DNA of 64,000 nt from Bidens hawaiensis (GCA_021521415.1 JAIQDT010000833.1:62001-126000); one strand, 5' to 3'. Shown: positions 22,040 through 34,760, counted from the stretch's first letter. The notes: generated by a model not told the origin, from the sequence alone. Program-made: numbers and translations.

Positions 22040-24190
22040 AGTTATCTTTTTAGGTATATCACGACTTTATATAGAATTACGTGACACATCTTTTAAACTT
22101 TATAATTTTATAACCAGTATTTCTACCCATGAGTTGCAGTGGAGCGCGAATGCATTACATGTTCGAATAAGAAACTCGATAGGTTCCGGTTGAGTTTACC
22201 ATGGTAAAGGTTTTGTGCTAAAAGTTGAAAATTTAAAAGTTTCTTAAAATTTTTGTATTTCAAATTTTGAAAGCCTAATTTTTATTATAAAACATTAAAT
22301 TTTTATGGCCAAAGTTGGAAGGCTAAATGTTTTATACTAAAAGTTTGTGTTACCAAAGGTGAGTCCAACCGTCCAACTTAAGTTTCAATCAATTCATGCT
22401 AACAGCACACTATGAAATTAAAAACATAAATCTAGTAGGTGAGAAATTTTGGTATAAAAAGATCAAAGGAGGCCAAAGTTGAGGAGCCAACAAGTAAATG
22501 ACAAAAGTTAAAAGGACGACAAAGTTTGTTTATCAAAGTTGAGGGGTCTAACATGTAAAGCTGTGAAACATTGGTGAAAGATCACACCTTTATATGTTGT
22601 CTTTTAATATATATATAAATAATATGTACCGTCCGAACTACGTCGGTACAGATATTATTATTCAATTTCATGGTTTTGGTTTCGGAACGAATCGGTTGCA
22701 TTATTTTTTGGAGTTTTTTTCACCACCGAAACAAATATTGTACTGCGAACTTTTAACAAAACGTAAGAGCAAACTTTTAGCAAAAATCAAATGATAACAA
22801 GGCAAGAAAGGTAAAGGTGCAAATTTTATATCACTGCCGTCTATTAAAGAATCCAAACTCTTATTCTCCCGTTCTTCAAATGCATAATAGATTTCCTTCA
22901 CGGCTTGAGGAAGGTATTTAACTTTCTTTCCTTTATATATAGTCATCAACTTCTCTCTTTAACTCAATGGTATATGGCTAATTTTTAACTAGCCCTACAA
23001 AAGCTCTGTACCAAGTAACTGCACAATATGTTTCCAAGGTGTGATCATCTGCATAAAAAGAAGGTTACGAGCAAATCAAAAGACTTTAAGGTACACCAAC
23101 ACATTCGTGTCAGTGTACATGAAAGAAACTACGTTCGAGATCAGTCAAAGAGCAATTTTTTCATAATAGCAAATGATAACAAGGCGAGAAGGGTAAATAT
23201 GTCTGGCGACAATTTGGTGTCATTGGAAGGCAAAGAACGGAAGGATATAATCTTGATTTCAAATATGGATGAGGGTTACGTACATGGAGTGAATCGAATA
23301 AAGAGTTTAAAGATAATAGAGTAAGTTAAATGGTTAATTTATTGTTACAAGATAACTGTTAGTCAGAGATAGAGCATAAAGTTTATTTTATTATGAGTTT
23401 AAGTATTATTAGGAATTAGAATTAGAGTAGGAAACAAGTTAATGCCAGTATAGAATTGGTGTAGCGTCATTGTATTTTGTGTGGTCTTCGTTCTTTAAAA
23501 TAATACCAGAAAGAGTTTAACAAGTTGCTCAAATATATAGTGTTTTGCGTTTGACAAGAATGTGTGGTGTTCAATAGAAAATAGGTCCATCTAAGTAGTG
23601 TGGCGGGAGGTGTAAAGGTGTTGGGATTTTTATGAGCGAAGATGGAGGTGCTAACGTGAAGAAACCGGATGTTGTTTAGTTTGTAAAGCTGATTGTAAAG
23701 GTTTAGCTAGTTTATTGCTTTTTACATTCGGTTTCATCTTTTTCATTTCTGTCTGTATGAGACACTGATTTATAACTGGATATGCTACTGGGTTACAACT
23801 TACAAATACCCGACTTATATCCATCCCTAATTACTCTTTTCCAAATGGAATTCGTTTCTCAATCTGAAAATTTTTCATTTAGCTTTTATAGATGAGAGAT
23901 TGTGGTTAAAGCTTCAATTTTACAAGTGGTTTTAATGGTAGTTGGGCTGGTGGTCTGTCGGAAATGACGGTTTTGTTGAAGATGCAGGTGGTGGTGACGG
24001 TTTCTGGTATTAATTGGCGGCAATTGGAGGTGGCTATTCTAATTTTATTTTTATTTATTATTATTATGATGGCATGCAAATGTTGAACAATTAAAAACAA
24101 CGTACCCAAACCAAAATTTCTAAAGAATAGAAAGAAAAAAATGTACACAGCCAAATTGATTTTCGTACCTAAAAGGACATAACTGACTTT
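22040..24190. other. Intergenic, no supported gene
   Basis: AT-rich sequence. The ORFs near 22701-22949 (minus) and 23028-23324 (plus) encode hydrophilic peptides with no family I recognise. Repeated phrases such as AAATGATAACAAGGC (22790 and 23170) suggest old duplication. Confidence 0.4.
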
Positions 24191-24194
24191 ACAA

Positions 24195-24473
24195 TAGAGA
24201 AAATTACTGTTTGCGTCTTTGTGGTTTTAGGGCGGAGACACAATGAATCCTCGAAACAATTTTTGAACTGGTTGAGTCCCCGTGGTTTCATAAACAAACA
24301 ATTTGAGTCCCTGTGGTTTCAGTAAAATGAAAGTTTACCCTGAAAGTTAAGTAACAACTGAGACTCAAATGGTTCGTTTCTGAAACCACCGGAACTCAAC
24401 CAGTTCAAAAAATTTTTCGGGGACTCATTGTGCATCCGCCTTAAAACCATAGGGACGCAAACAGTAATTTTCT
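24195..24473. mobile_element. 279-bp foldback MITE with 8-bp target duplication
   Basis: Arms of about 110 bases are inverted copies: AGAGAAAATTACTGTTTGCG on the left and its reverse complement on the right, with GGTTTTAGGGCGGA and TTGAACTGGTTGAGT shared. CTTTACAA flanks both ends (24187-24194 and 24474-24481). The 8-bp duplication suggests hAT, but a MULE cannot be excluded because the border is ambiguous by a base or two. Confidence 0.8.
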
Positions 24474-24481
24474 CTTTACAA

Positions 24482-25817
24482 AATAATAACTTAGTAATTT
24501 ATATATTTACAATTTTGAAAGACTTTGTGCACCAAAGGTTGTGCATCATGCATTGAAGTTTGTTTTTCCTTTCACTTTCTTTTTCTTCTAGATTGGTCAG
24601 CTTAAGATGTTCTAATATACATAGAAGATAGAAAGTAAACCAAACAAATATGTTAATTGGTGTAGTAGTAAGCTTTAGTTTCTTTCAAGTGGTCTCAACC
24701 TAGGTTCAATACTTGATTTCCTCAGTTCATTTATTTTATTTTTTTTAGCTTTGTGCGGTTGTTTTTTAATTTGAGTATATTACTTTATAACTACTAAATT
24801 AGTTATGGGCCGGTTTTTATGTTTGACATAGTACAACTTGCTTTTGCTATTTTTTTTCTTTTTAGTATTGAAACGAACCCAACCGATACTGGTTGAATCT
24901 GCGTTGACTCGCTGCCATAACACACATTGGCGGATCTTGAGCATCCCGTATGGATGGACCGAAAGTCACGAGACCTAAAATTTCTTTTCCTACTTCTAAG
25001 TTTTGGGTCGGTAGTCCAGTTCGGGTCGGGTCAAGCAATAATTTCCAACCCTAACCTACTAAATTGAAAAAAAAACAAACAAAATGGTGAAATGCAAATT
25101 GCTGAACGTGGACTCTACTTGCCTATGTTGACTGTTTTGAGTAATTGATTTCACATCCACACGAGTCAGTTCTGAACCTCAAGCCTCAACAAACAGCGAT
25201 AGCGCCAAATCAATTAATCGATTTCACACCCAAACTATTTCACCAATTCTAGCTTCAATTCCAACTTATGTGCCGAACCTCACAAGTCAGTAAGTCACAC
25301 AGCGGCCAGCTCACAATGGATACTCCGTTTGTTGTTGTGTTCGAGCATCAACCAGGTGGTAAGGTAAGTTTTAGGCTTAATGCTCGGTTTTTACTGGTTT
25401 AAAATTTATTTGGGCTTGGGTTTGGTCTTATGAAGCTTTATTTCTTAGCCTTTTTTTATCTATACGTTTATCGGCTTTAGACAAACTTTATTTTTTAAAA
25501 AGATTCAAGGTTGGCCCGAACTTAAATAATATGAATGGGCCAAACTCAAATAACTTGTATGGGCCGAACTCAATACATGTATATATATTTTTGATTTTTT
25601 CAAGAAAAATAAACCATCAAACGAAAAACGTGATGGGGTTCGCTTTGGCCCATTAAAAGGTCCACCAGTGATAACACACGTGTTTTTGTTTCGTTTGTTA
25701 ATTTGTTTTAAATATGTTAACTTGATAAAATTAGGGTTTAGTTTTAATACCGTAACGAACGCAGCCGATACCGAGCGAATTCATGTTGATTCACAACAAC
25801 AACGCCCGTGTTTTACC
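24482..25817. other. Intergenic, no intact gene
   Basis: AT-rich spacer with a degenerate tRNA-like stretch near 24655-24720 (GGTGTAGTAGTAAGC, then CCTAGGTTCAATAC). It also holds the orphan exon at 25316. Nothing else is supported. Confidence 0.4.
25316..25363 (+). pseudogene. Orphan first exon (MDTPFVVVFEHQPGGK)
   Basis: An ATG in good context opens 16 codons, followed at once by a perfect donor GGTAAGTTTT. The upstream sequence resembles a leader. No continuing exon was found before the hAT element at 25818 or beyond. I do not recognise the family. It may be the broken start of a gene whose remainder was lost, or chance. Confidence 0.25.
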
Positions 25818-25891
25818 CAGGGCCGTCTCCGAAAGCTCGATGGTTTTTTGGGCCTTGCACGAGTTATAATAATGGGCCCCAAAAAATTTAA

Positions 25892-25922
<31 letters not shown>

Positions 25923-26901
25923 TTATATATATATAGGGTAAGGTTAAAATGAAAACCCATTTGAGTTGTGAAAACCCGCAAAAACCCTATGTAACATCGG
26001 TTTTTTTTTTCTTGTTACATGTAATCTATGTTGTAACATTTAATACAAAACATCGAAATATCAAAAAAAAAAATGTTTTGCTATTTTTTAATATTTTTTT
26101 ACTAATTTTTATATATGTTATCAGGAGAGAGAAAAAGTTATATTTATATTTACATTTTTTATTCACTTTAATTGTGGACCACAAGATTTAAACATTAATT
26201 AAAAATATGTGGTTGAGAATGAGTTTCTATAGTTTTCACAACTCAAGTGGGTTTTCATTTTATACTTAGCCTATATATATATATATTATAATAAAACGAT
26301 AAGTCGATAATGTATTAATGAAGAGCAAAACAATACTATTTTAGCAAAATGATATGTTTTAAATAGGTTTGAAAGTATGACTTTAACAACTTCAATTTAG
26401 AAAATTTTTTTCCGCAGATGTCACCATAACCTAAATCGTCAACAAGAGTACAAGACTATATGCAACTAAAGCATTAGGATAATTATCAAAGCATTTTGAT
26501 CTTGATTATTCTTAATATATCTTAATATATGTTCATTTATATTACTCTATCAAAAAATATAATAATAGCATACACAATTAGTTACTATATAATCCCTACA
26601 TATAAAACTGTATTAGGAGGAGCAGAGACTAAAAATAATATACAGATGATACATAATATAACTTGAGAGTTGTGACCACTAACCAAATATTAAGAAGCAA
26701 TTGGGCCGATGGCTATCGTCCAAGTCCCATCAGGTCATCACGGGCCTCACAGCTCCTATAACTTTTTTTTTGTTTTATAATATTTGGGTCTTAATTTGTT
26801 TCAGGTTTGGACCAGTGTGAAGTATAAAAAGATTCAGGGCCCTTTCCTGACTTTGGGCCCTGTGCGGCTGCCTAGCCTGCACAGGCCCAAATCCGGCCCT
26901 G
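25818..26901. mobile_element. hAT derivative, 1084 bp, perfect 8-bp target duplication
   Basis: The left end CAGGGCCGTCTCCG and the right end CCGGCCCTG pair as terminal repeats. GTTTTACC flanks both sides exactly (25810-25817 and 26902-26909). The inside has a (TG)n(TA)n microsatellite at 25890-25934 and a nested foldback element. No transposase remains. Confidence 0.85.
25936..26271. mobile_element. Foldback MITE nested in the hAT derivative
   Basis: The terminal repeats are about 40 bases: GGGTAAGGTTAAAATGAAAA on the left and, reversed, GGCTAAGTATAAAATGAAAA on the right, both continuing into TTGAGTTGTGAAAAC. It lies inside a TA microsatellite, so the target duplication (TA or longer) cannot be resolved. 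Confidence 0.75.
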
Positions 26902-26909
26902 GTTTTACC

Positions 26910-27274
26910 AAACACATAACAGCCCCGGTGCTAGTTACAATCAAAATAAGATTCACGACAACAAAGCCCGTATTAAATAACTACAACTATTAGCTTAGTC
27001 TAGTAATAAAAATGTATGATCTTTAATTAAAAAATAATGACTTCTAGCCTCAATTAAAACATGAAGTAAAATATGAGTACGAAAAAAAGACATTAGCCAT
27101 TAGAAAAGATTAATACATCCAATTTATGCATGATGGCGGCATGAGTTTATTCAAATATTGGAAAACTTAGAAAGCAATCAAAGGTTTTGACTACTAAGTG
27201 TCAACTATGGATGCCTGCATTCTCTTTATTTATTCCTTTAAAACATTTTAGTAACAAAACCAAAACCATCTACA
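26910..27274. other. 5' flank of the BASS gene
   Basis: AT-rich upstream sequence between a hAT element and the BASS start codon. TTTATTTATTCC near 27226 is the best TATA-like site. Nothing else stands out. Confidence 0.4.
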
Positions 27275-30200
27275 ATGAGTGTATACACCAATCTTCTTCA
27301 ACTTCATCACCATAATCAACTCTATCCAATTTACCCGCGAAAATGTTCATCAATCTCCAAAGGTGTACACACACATTCATTATAATTTACGTGTGATTGC
27401 GTATAGATTTATTTATTTGATCTCTAACTTATTGCTTGATTTTGCAGGAACCAGTTGCTTAGAGTTTCCGGTTCATGTTCCATCTATCTCGGTATCCGGT
27501 ACGTCCATTGCCGCATCTAAATCAATCTTGATCTGATTTCATAAACTTGTTAACGAAAATGGGTGAATTATATGTGTAGTTTCCGAGTTGAGTTCAGGAT
27601 CGTTGATCGGAAGATGCGTCTCGAGTAGAACTGCGAATTCGTTTGATTCTGATCATGGGATCCCGGAGTACGTTCCCAAATTATCTCAGAAACCTGTGAA
27701 GAATACGATGACGATCTCTGTTCTTGAGGTTTTGCAGAATGCGAATTCGATATTGCCTCAAGTGGTGCTTGTTAGTACGATTTTGGCCTTCATATATCCA
27801 TCTTCTTTCACATGGTTCACAAGCAGGTAAACAATTTCATATCGGCTCGTTAAAAGCTTAAAACAAGTTCACCTTATTCGAGCAGTTAAATTATAGCTCA
27901 TTTAGTAAAAGAGCTCGCGTCTAGTTTTCCTGGGCTTTCCTGTATATATAATGAATTTTATTTTATAGAAAATTAGAAATAAATTATCTCAACTTTTGTG
28001 TATTGGCCGATAATAATTCAAACTTTAAAAATCATTACCAGCGGTCCCAACTTTGAACTATTTTTGTCTCAGTTAACATCCGTTAAAAAACACTTAACGC
28101 CGTTAAGTTTTTTTTCCGAGTTTCAAACCGATGTTTTAGGGCTTTTGATCGGAAGAACGATACGATTCGATTGATGTAAAATTTATCTCGACACAGTGAT
28201 TCAAATGACTTGATTTTTGTTAATTGGAAATTCAAACACCCGAATTGAAACATTGTTTCGTCGCTTAGATCACCGTTTCAAGATAAGTTTTACATCGGTC
28301 GACTCATATCATTCTTTCGATCAAAAGCCCTAAAACATCGGTTTGAAACTCGGAAAAAACATAGCGACGTTAAATGTTTTTTAATAGATGTCCATTGAGA
28401 CAAAAATAGTTGAAAGTTGGGACCGCTGATAGTGATTTTTAACGTTTAGATTATTATCGGTTAATACACAAAAGTTGAGATTAATTATTTCCAATTTGCC
28501 TATTTTATATGATAAAAATAATATAGTTGCATAATATTATGTATAAAATTATGATAAAATAACTTGATACAATATACTTCTTTTATACATCTAGGGGAAG
28601 GTTAACGTACAATAATCGCTTAACGTACATTACGTACGCGAAATATGTTCAAGGTTAAAAACACTAAAACGTTCAAGCCAAAATCCCAACCCTAAAACGT
28701 TCAGGATTAAAAGTTTAACGTTCAGGCAAAAAACTTAAACGTTCGAGGTTAAAAGTTTAAAGGTTCAGGCAAAAAACTTAAACGTTCAGCCAAAAAACTT
28801 AAACGTTCAGGCAAAAATCTTAAACGTTGATTAAAACCCATAACTCAAAACTCAAAATTGATCGATTGAAGCTTCAAAATTGATGAATAATTGGATCAAT
28901 TTCAAGGTTAATTGATCAATTAGGTTCAACAATTTCAATTTCAATTTCAAATGGTCAATTTGATCAATTGACCTGTGAAAAAAACTCGTGACTGAAGAAG
29001 ATGGTGTTCACGACGGTACCGTCGTTGGTCGTGACAGTGGACAGTGGATGGAATCGTTGGACGTTGCCGGATTGCTGAACGGTGATGGTGAAGGTGGACG
29101 GAATCGATGGGAGCAGCGGTGGACGAAGGCCGGCTCGCCGTTGTTGTTTCTTGCTATTCTGATTGGAGAACCCTAGATCGCTAATTGAAATCGACGTTCC
29201 ACAGCCTCACGTATGTAATGCACGATAAAGAATTATTGTATTTGATCCTTTATCTATATATCTAATTGTATAATTATAAATAACAACTAGCCGAGTTTAA
29301 GTTATAGATAGAGAGCTCAAAGCAATCTGATCTTAGCTTCAACTCGACTTGGCTTGTTTGCATCCTAATTTAGGTTTAGCTCTAAGGCTAATTGCGCACA
29401 ACGGTAGCACAAATAACAAAATCGAAAGAATAAAAATAAAAGAATAACAAGGGATACATTTCTGAACACTTTTAATTGACAAAGTACTATACATTCAATA
29501 ACTATATATAAACACGTGAATTAATAACATCCCACTTTTTATAGAGAAAAATCAAAGAAAGCTACTGCATTTAAGGAAAAATCGTCATAGTCAAAATTTG
29601 GGTTTGATTAGGCCCATTTTAATTTTTTCTAATTTTTTTTACCCAATTATTTAAATACTATAATATGAGTTTGTTTTAATATGAAGCATAACTTTATTAC
29701 AGATATTATGCCCCAGCTATAGGTTTCTTAATGTTTGCAGTTGGACTTAACTTAAAAGAACAAGATTTTGTGGAAGCATTTAGGAGACCAGCACCCATCT
29801 TTGCTGGTTATGTTGGTCAATATGTTCTTAAACCTTTTCTTGGTTATCTTTTTGGAACACTCTCCATGACATTACTCAGGCTTCCGACTTCCATAAGTAC
29901 CCATCGATTCCCAGCTTCTTATTAACTTTAAGAAAACGCAAACTTTATTTCAAGAATGTCTGTTGCAGGTGACGGGATCATGCTAAAATCATGCGTTAGC
30001 GGTGCTACACTCTCGAATTATGCCACTTTTCTAACCGACTCGAAAATGGCACCTTTAAGCATTGTGATGACAACATTGTCAACCGCTTCTGCGGTTTTTG
30101 TCACACCGTTGTTGACACTTTTGCTACTTGGAAAGAGGCTGCCTGTTGATGTTAGTGGAATGGTTTCCAATATTTTGCAGATTGTGGTTTCGCCTGTTGT

Positions 30201-32018
30201 TGCTAGCTTGCTTCTTAATCGGTAAGAAAACATTGACTTTTCGGGTCAATAACACAAGTTTTTGAATCAAAATAACATATGAATTTGGAACCTCTTTACA
30301 ATTTTTGCATCATATCTATCTACAATATACCCAAGTAGTAGTTTCAAAAGGTAATTGCTGAAATATGTGATGTAATTTATATCATTTTTTGTCATTTGAA
30401 TTTGGTATAGTTTGACCTCAAAACTAAAAAACAATAGTCAAAATGTACCTCTTTTAAAAAAACTCCTTTCAAGAAGCTTGTAAACAAACCAATGTTCAGT
30501 GAAATAATCGGCGGTAAGTTTGTTTATGGTTGTTTATTCAATAAGCGAACGTGCATGATAGAAAGTTTTGATCATTTAGTTAAACGAACGAATATAAGCA
30601 CATGTATTGTTAGTTATTTATGTCCGTGAACGTACGTTGGTGCAACTACATTTAATATCATTTATATTTGTTCGTTTACATTCATTAATTTAGATTTGTT
30701 TAATTTTGTTCGATAATATATTCATTTAATGTTTTTAGGCCCGTTACAATGTTGCCTGGTTTTAATAAATTTTTACATCCAACACATGGTTTTCACATTT
30801 ACTTTTTATTGGGTTTAGCTAAGTCTGTTCATCTATGTTCAGTTATTTTCATTTTAGGTTCATGCACCGTTCCTTTATATTGTTTACGAACAAACATAAA
30901 GAACACGATTACATTTATTTCTTAATGAAAAAACACAAAAAAGAAAACCTCATTCATTTAATTGTTTATATTCGATTGTTTGTTCGGTTAAAGTAAAACA
31001 AACTAGCATGTGCATACTTCATTCGCATTCATTTGTGTGCATACCTTGAGGCTTAAATTAGTAAATTCTTAACAAATGTTGTATTGCATTAATATTTCTC
31101 AGGTTCTTTCCACGAGTATCTAGCATGATTCGCCCTTTTCTGCCTCCAATAGCACTCGTGGTGAATTTTTTCTGTATCGGAGCTCCACTAGCGATTAACA
31201 TGAAATCAATTACATCCCCTTTTGGGATATCCATTGCATTGCTTATGATCATGTTTCATTTGTCAGGATTTATCCTAGGACATTTGTTAACAGGCATTGT
31301 ATTTCACAATGAGCCTGATGTAGAACCTCTTCAGAGAACCTTATCTTATGAAACAGGTGGCAATTTCAATCCACTTTATTTATGAATAAGTCAATTTGGG
31401 TTATGTTTTATCTCTAACGAGTCATATTAAATTGGAAAATGGCTTTAAAAAATACTAGTTTAAAGTCGGTATTCACTGTTATTTTTTAATTGCGTAAAAC
31501 ATCTTAGAATAGTTTCGTTTTAGTGATGTCATTATTCAAGTATGAGTCCAGCTTCTACTGGTTTCCTATATGTAACCTCTTGAAAGCCATCTAACAAGTG
31601 CAAGAAAACATAAAGAAAAACTATTGTTTGGAAAAATAATGTATATTTTCTAATTGTATTTAAAATTTGGACAAAAGTGCAAAGCAAATAATGACCCGTT
31701 TTGACATGTACAAAATTTATTCGTTTTAACCTATTGCCTTGCCTGTTTGCCCACCCATTTTGTAGGCATGCAAAGCAGCTTGTTGGCGCTTGCATTAGCG
31801 AACAACTTCTTCAAAGATCCGCTTGTGAGCATCCCTCCGGCAATATCAGTAAGTTGGTTTCGATATAATTTGTACTCAAATGAAGATAGACAATTTGACT
31901 ATATAAGTCAAACAGGCTAACTTTCATATTTTAACTTTTGACTTATTTTCTGCAGGTCATAATCATGTCTTTAATGGGCTTTTCTCTCGTGAAGATTTGG
32001 GCCAGGGTAAAAAATTGA
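27275..32018 (+). CDS. BASS: Plastid BASS-family (bile acid:sodium symporter-like) transporter, 410 aa, 8 exons
   Basis: Exons: 27275-27362, 27448-27498, 27580-27826, 29703-29896, 29969-30221, 31103-31356, 31766-31848, 31956-32018. All introns are GT-AG and phases agree, giving 1233 bases. The first 80 or so residues are Ser/basic-rich like a plastid transit peptide. The rest is a polytopic core with family landmarks: YYAPAIGFLMFAVGLNL, then DGIMLKSCVSGATLSNYATF, PLSIVMTTLSTASAVFVTPL, LANNFFKDPLVSIPPAIS and a final IMSLMGFSLVKIWARVKN. BASS carriers in plants move organic anions (keto acids, glycolate, pyruvate with sodium) across the plastid envelope. Length and exon pattern suggest the BASS5/BASS6 branch, but the substrate cannot be told from sequence. 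Intron 3 (1876 bases) is swollen by repeats. No coding damage is seen. Confidence 0.93.
27975..28492. mobile_element. Foldback element in BASS intron 3
   Basis: Arms of roughly 200 bases are inverted copies (left ATCTCAACTTTTGTGTATT, right its complement; also CGAGTTTCAAACCGATGTTT and complement). The middle differs. Ends are near 27975 and 28492, but a clear target duplication was not found. Confidence 0.7.
28594..29238. mobile_element. Possible TIR element in BASS intron 3
   Basis: CAATAATCGCTTAACGTACA on the left and the reverse complement of the right end (CAATAATTCTTTATCGTGCA) look like terminal repeats. Between them are several copies of a unit around TTAAACGTTCAGGCAAAAA (28680-28820) and a GC-rich open stretch (28988-29176) with no recognised product. 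Confidence 0.4.
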
Positions 32019-32639
32019 CGGAACATATGAACACAATTAACAGAGTTTACTAGACAATAATGACAAAGATGTAACGGCGTTAATAAAAGAAATCACATAA
32101 AAATATGAGTTAGTAGATGTAGCTATATGCTTTTTTTATTCAAAATGATAGCAAAGGCACAATTAAACTAATAGGGATTTAGAATGTACACTTATGAAGT
32201 CGTTAATTTGTGAAGTGTTGAATCATTAGAATGGAATATTTCTTAGAATGTACTCTTATGACCAGCTTGAACGGTTAACCTTTGCTCTTGCATACTATAT
32301 TGTCCCCATCACAGTGCCTTAGTGGTAAGGAGTTGAGAATTTAGTGAGGATGTCTATGAATCAAATCCAGGCACCACCCGATTTACTTAGGAATACGTGA
32401 TTTACCTCTCTCATGTTGGTCGTAAGACCGCTCGGTGGCAATGGAACCAAAGAGGGTTAAGAGAGTCCACTAATCCCCTCGGTCTTGGAAATTTGTTGGA
32501 TTGTTATATAAGATCTAATTATTTTCTATAAAAAATGATTTGAACCAAGTGTTGCAAGTCGACGACACGTCGTGTCGAAAAGCTGTGTGTCACGGCGGGT
32601 CAATAAGTGACCGGTCAAAGTTTCCATGTATTTTACTTG
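32019..32639. other. 3' flank of the BASS gene
   Basis: AT-rich sequence with a degenerate tRNA-like stretch near 32310-32390 (CCTTAGTGGTAAGGAG, then GAATCAAATCCAGG). No gene is supported. Confidence 0.4.
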
Positions 32640-32780
32640 AATTTCTTCACATGTTAAAAAGAATGAGTTTTTAATTCCTTTAATAAAAGGATTTGTAGGA
32701 TTAAATTCACAATTCAAATTCTGATTTCTTTGCCAACCAAACAAATCAAGAATAGAATTAAGATTCCAATTCCAACAAAT

Positions 32781-32821
32781 TATGCGAACCAAACAATTTG
32801 AGGGTGTGTTTGGTTCGCATA
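32781..32821. repeat. Perfect 14-bp palindrome pair
   Basis: TATGCGAACCAAAC (32781-32794) and GTTTGGTTCGCATA (32808-32821) are exact reverse complements around 13 bases that include GGGTGTGTTTGG, a common MITE start. It looks like two element ends meeting back to back. Confidence 0.8.
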
Positions 32822-33409
32822 CTTTTTTAAAGGAATTTAGATTAAAATTTTAATTGGAATATAATTTTTGAAATTTCTATAATGTGTTTAGTTGGTAAAC
32901 TTGTTGATAAAATTAGAATTCTGAGTTCTCTGCCTCCTAGCTATCACTCCCCAGCATAAAGGTTGAGTCGGGTGGCTTTTAAGTTAAAACAGGTTTCAGA
33001 TGGGAACGGGTTCGGGTCGAGATGTTTTCGGATCGAAATGGATTTCAGGTGAGAGTCGATTTCAGGTCAGGATTGTTTCTAATCGAAACGGGTTTCAGGT
33101 TGGAACGGCTTTCAGGTCGGAAAGGATTCAAGTCGGGATGTGTTACGAATCAGAACTGGTTAGGATAGGAACGAGTTTTGCATTGGAATGGGTTTGGGTT
33201 GTGTTACAACGAACTTTTTCCGATCGTAAACCGATCCCAACTAGAAATCGGACCCAACACGAAACCTGTTCCGACACAGAACGCTTTTCGACGCGAAACT
33301 TGTTCTGACCCTAACCCTATCTCAAACCCGTCCTGGTCCCACTCGAACCTGTTCCGACCCCAAACCTGTTTCGATTCGAAACTTGTCTTGACTTGAAACG
33401 CGTTCGGAC

Positions 33410-34232
33410 TAGTGGCGGACCCAGGATTTTTTGTTAATGGGGTCCCATTTTTTCGGTATTCAAATTTTTCAGGTCGGTTGTTCGGGTTGGGTCAAGATGA
33501 AGCGAGGGACATAATAAAAAACAACATTATAATAAAACACACAAAATCCTGGGCGATTATCATTAAAATGGTCGCCAAGCTTTTGCATTTGCATGTCTAA
33601 TACCGTGTTGAACTTTTCAACCTCATAATAATAACGATTGGTGATGTAAGAATTTGAAGAAAAGCTAAAGGAAAAAAGATTTAGAAATTTGATTTTGACA
33701 TGTACTATTAAAATTATATCGATCTACGTTGAATCAGTTTGTTCTTGAAGAGTGATTCTTGGACCAGGAACTAAAAAAATGGTTTTTCTGAAGATTCTTG
33801 GCTCTAAATATGGGTTGAGTTCCATCGTTTTTACTATATTGTCTATATTTATTTATAAATTTTGATTTCCTACTATCGAAAAATAACCTTGTTAATAAAA
33901 GGGAAAACAAACCCTTACTAAATAATGAATATTGAGTTGGGTGTTTGTTGTAATGTCTGCACATAGTGAGGTTAAATGTTTAAAACCTTTACTAAATAAT
34001 TAATATTGAGTAGGAAAAACAAAAAAAAAGGGTATTTTGCAAGACTCAAACTTGCAACCATCCAAAGGGAAAACAAGGAACTTTCCACTAGACCACATCA
34101 ACATTGATAATATGGGTTCCGAGTGTTAATTATTATGGGGTCTTTAAAAAAATTTATATACCGCTTCTAGAAAATTTTTAAAAAACATTGGTGTCCCGAG
34201 ACCCTGATTGTGACTATGTGGATCCGCCCCTG
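33410..34232. mobile_element. hAT derivative, 823 bp, perfect 8-bp target duplication
   Basis: The ends are TAGTGGCGGACCCAGG (left) and CAGGGGCGGATCCACA (right, reversed), a well-known Ac/Tip100-type terminus. GTTCGGAC is repeated exactly on both sides (33402-33409 and 34233-34240). No transposase remains. It carries a tRNA-like block on the minus strand at 34025-34105. Confidence 0.9.
34025..34105 (-). repeat. tRNA-like segment inside the hAT derivative
   Basis: On the minus strand GTGGTCTAGTGGAAAG resembles an A box and GGTTGCAAGTTTGAGTCTTGC a B box at near-tRNA spacing. Arms do not pair well enough for a working tRNA. Confidence 0.45.
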
Positions 34233-34760
34233 GTTCGGACCCCGTTACAACCCGAACCCCGTCCCAACCCAACGCGAAACCTGTTTCGGACCCAAGTCCA
34301 TTCCAATCTGAAACCTAACCCTGAACCCACTACGACTTGAAAACTGTTCTAACCCGACTCTAAACCTGTTCCATTTTTTTGAATTCGTTCCGACCCAAAC
34401 ACACTCTAGCATGAAACCCATTCCGATCTAAAACTTGATTATGACCCGACCCGAAACCTGATTCTGTCCAGACATCATATTCTCCGGCAATTTTATATCT
34501 TGCTATAGTTATTTAGGTATTGCTAAAAAGTTCTAGAGATTTTCTGAGCATTCTTTACATATGTGGAAGGATTGTGAAATTTGTTGATCAAAAGATTTGA
34601 TTTCCAATTTTCTCTTAACCAACCAAATATTAGAATTAGACACGATGGAATTTGAATTTCAATTTTCTTAATACTATAGATTTATGCCAACCAAATAAGA
34701 GTTGGGAATTGGGATTTAGATTTTAATTCCACTAAATTCATGACTTTTACTCATTCAAAC

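Larger units (their letters stand above)
32640..34760. repeat. Composite foldback region interrupted by a hAT element
   Basis: The outer parts (32650-32960 and 34560-34760) are AT-rich and partly inverted relative to each other (GGAATTTAGATTAAAATTTT against AAATCTAAATT-type phrases). Inside are two opposed arrays of a roughly 16-base motif: TTTCAGGTCGGAACGG on the left (32990-33200) and its complement on the right (33240-33400, continuing 34233-34480). The whole looks like one large foldback element split by the hAT at 33410-34232. Confidence 0.5.

Noticed and set aside
25316..25363. A full gene starting with MDTPFVVVFEHQPGGK
   Set aside because: Only one exon-like piece with a good donor is visible; no later exons were found. 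Kept only as an orphan fragment.
28988..29176. An additional exon in BASS intron 3
   Set aside because: The joined BASS frame is complete without it, and it lies inside a TIR-like element with no family likeness.
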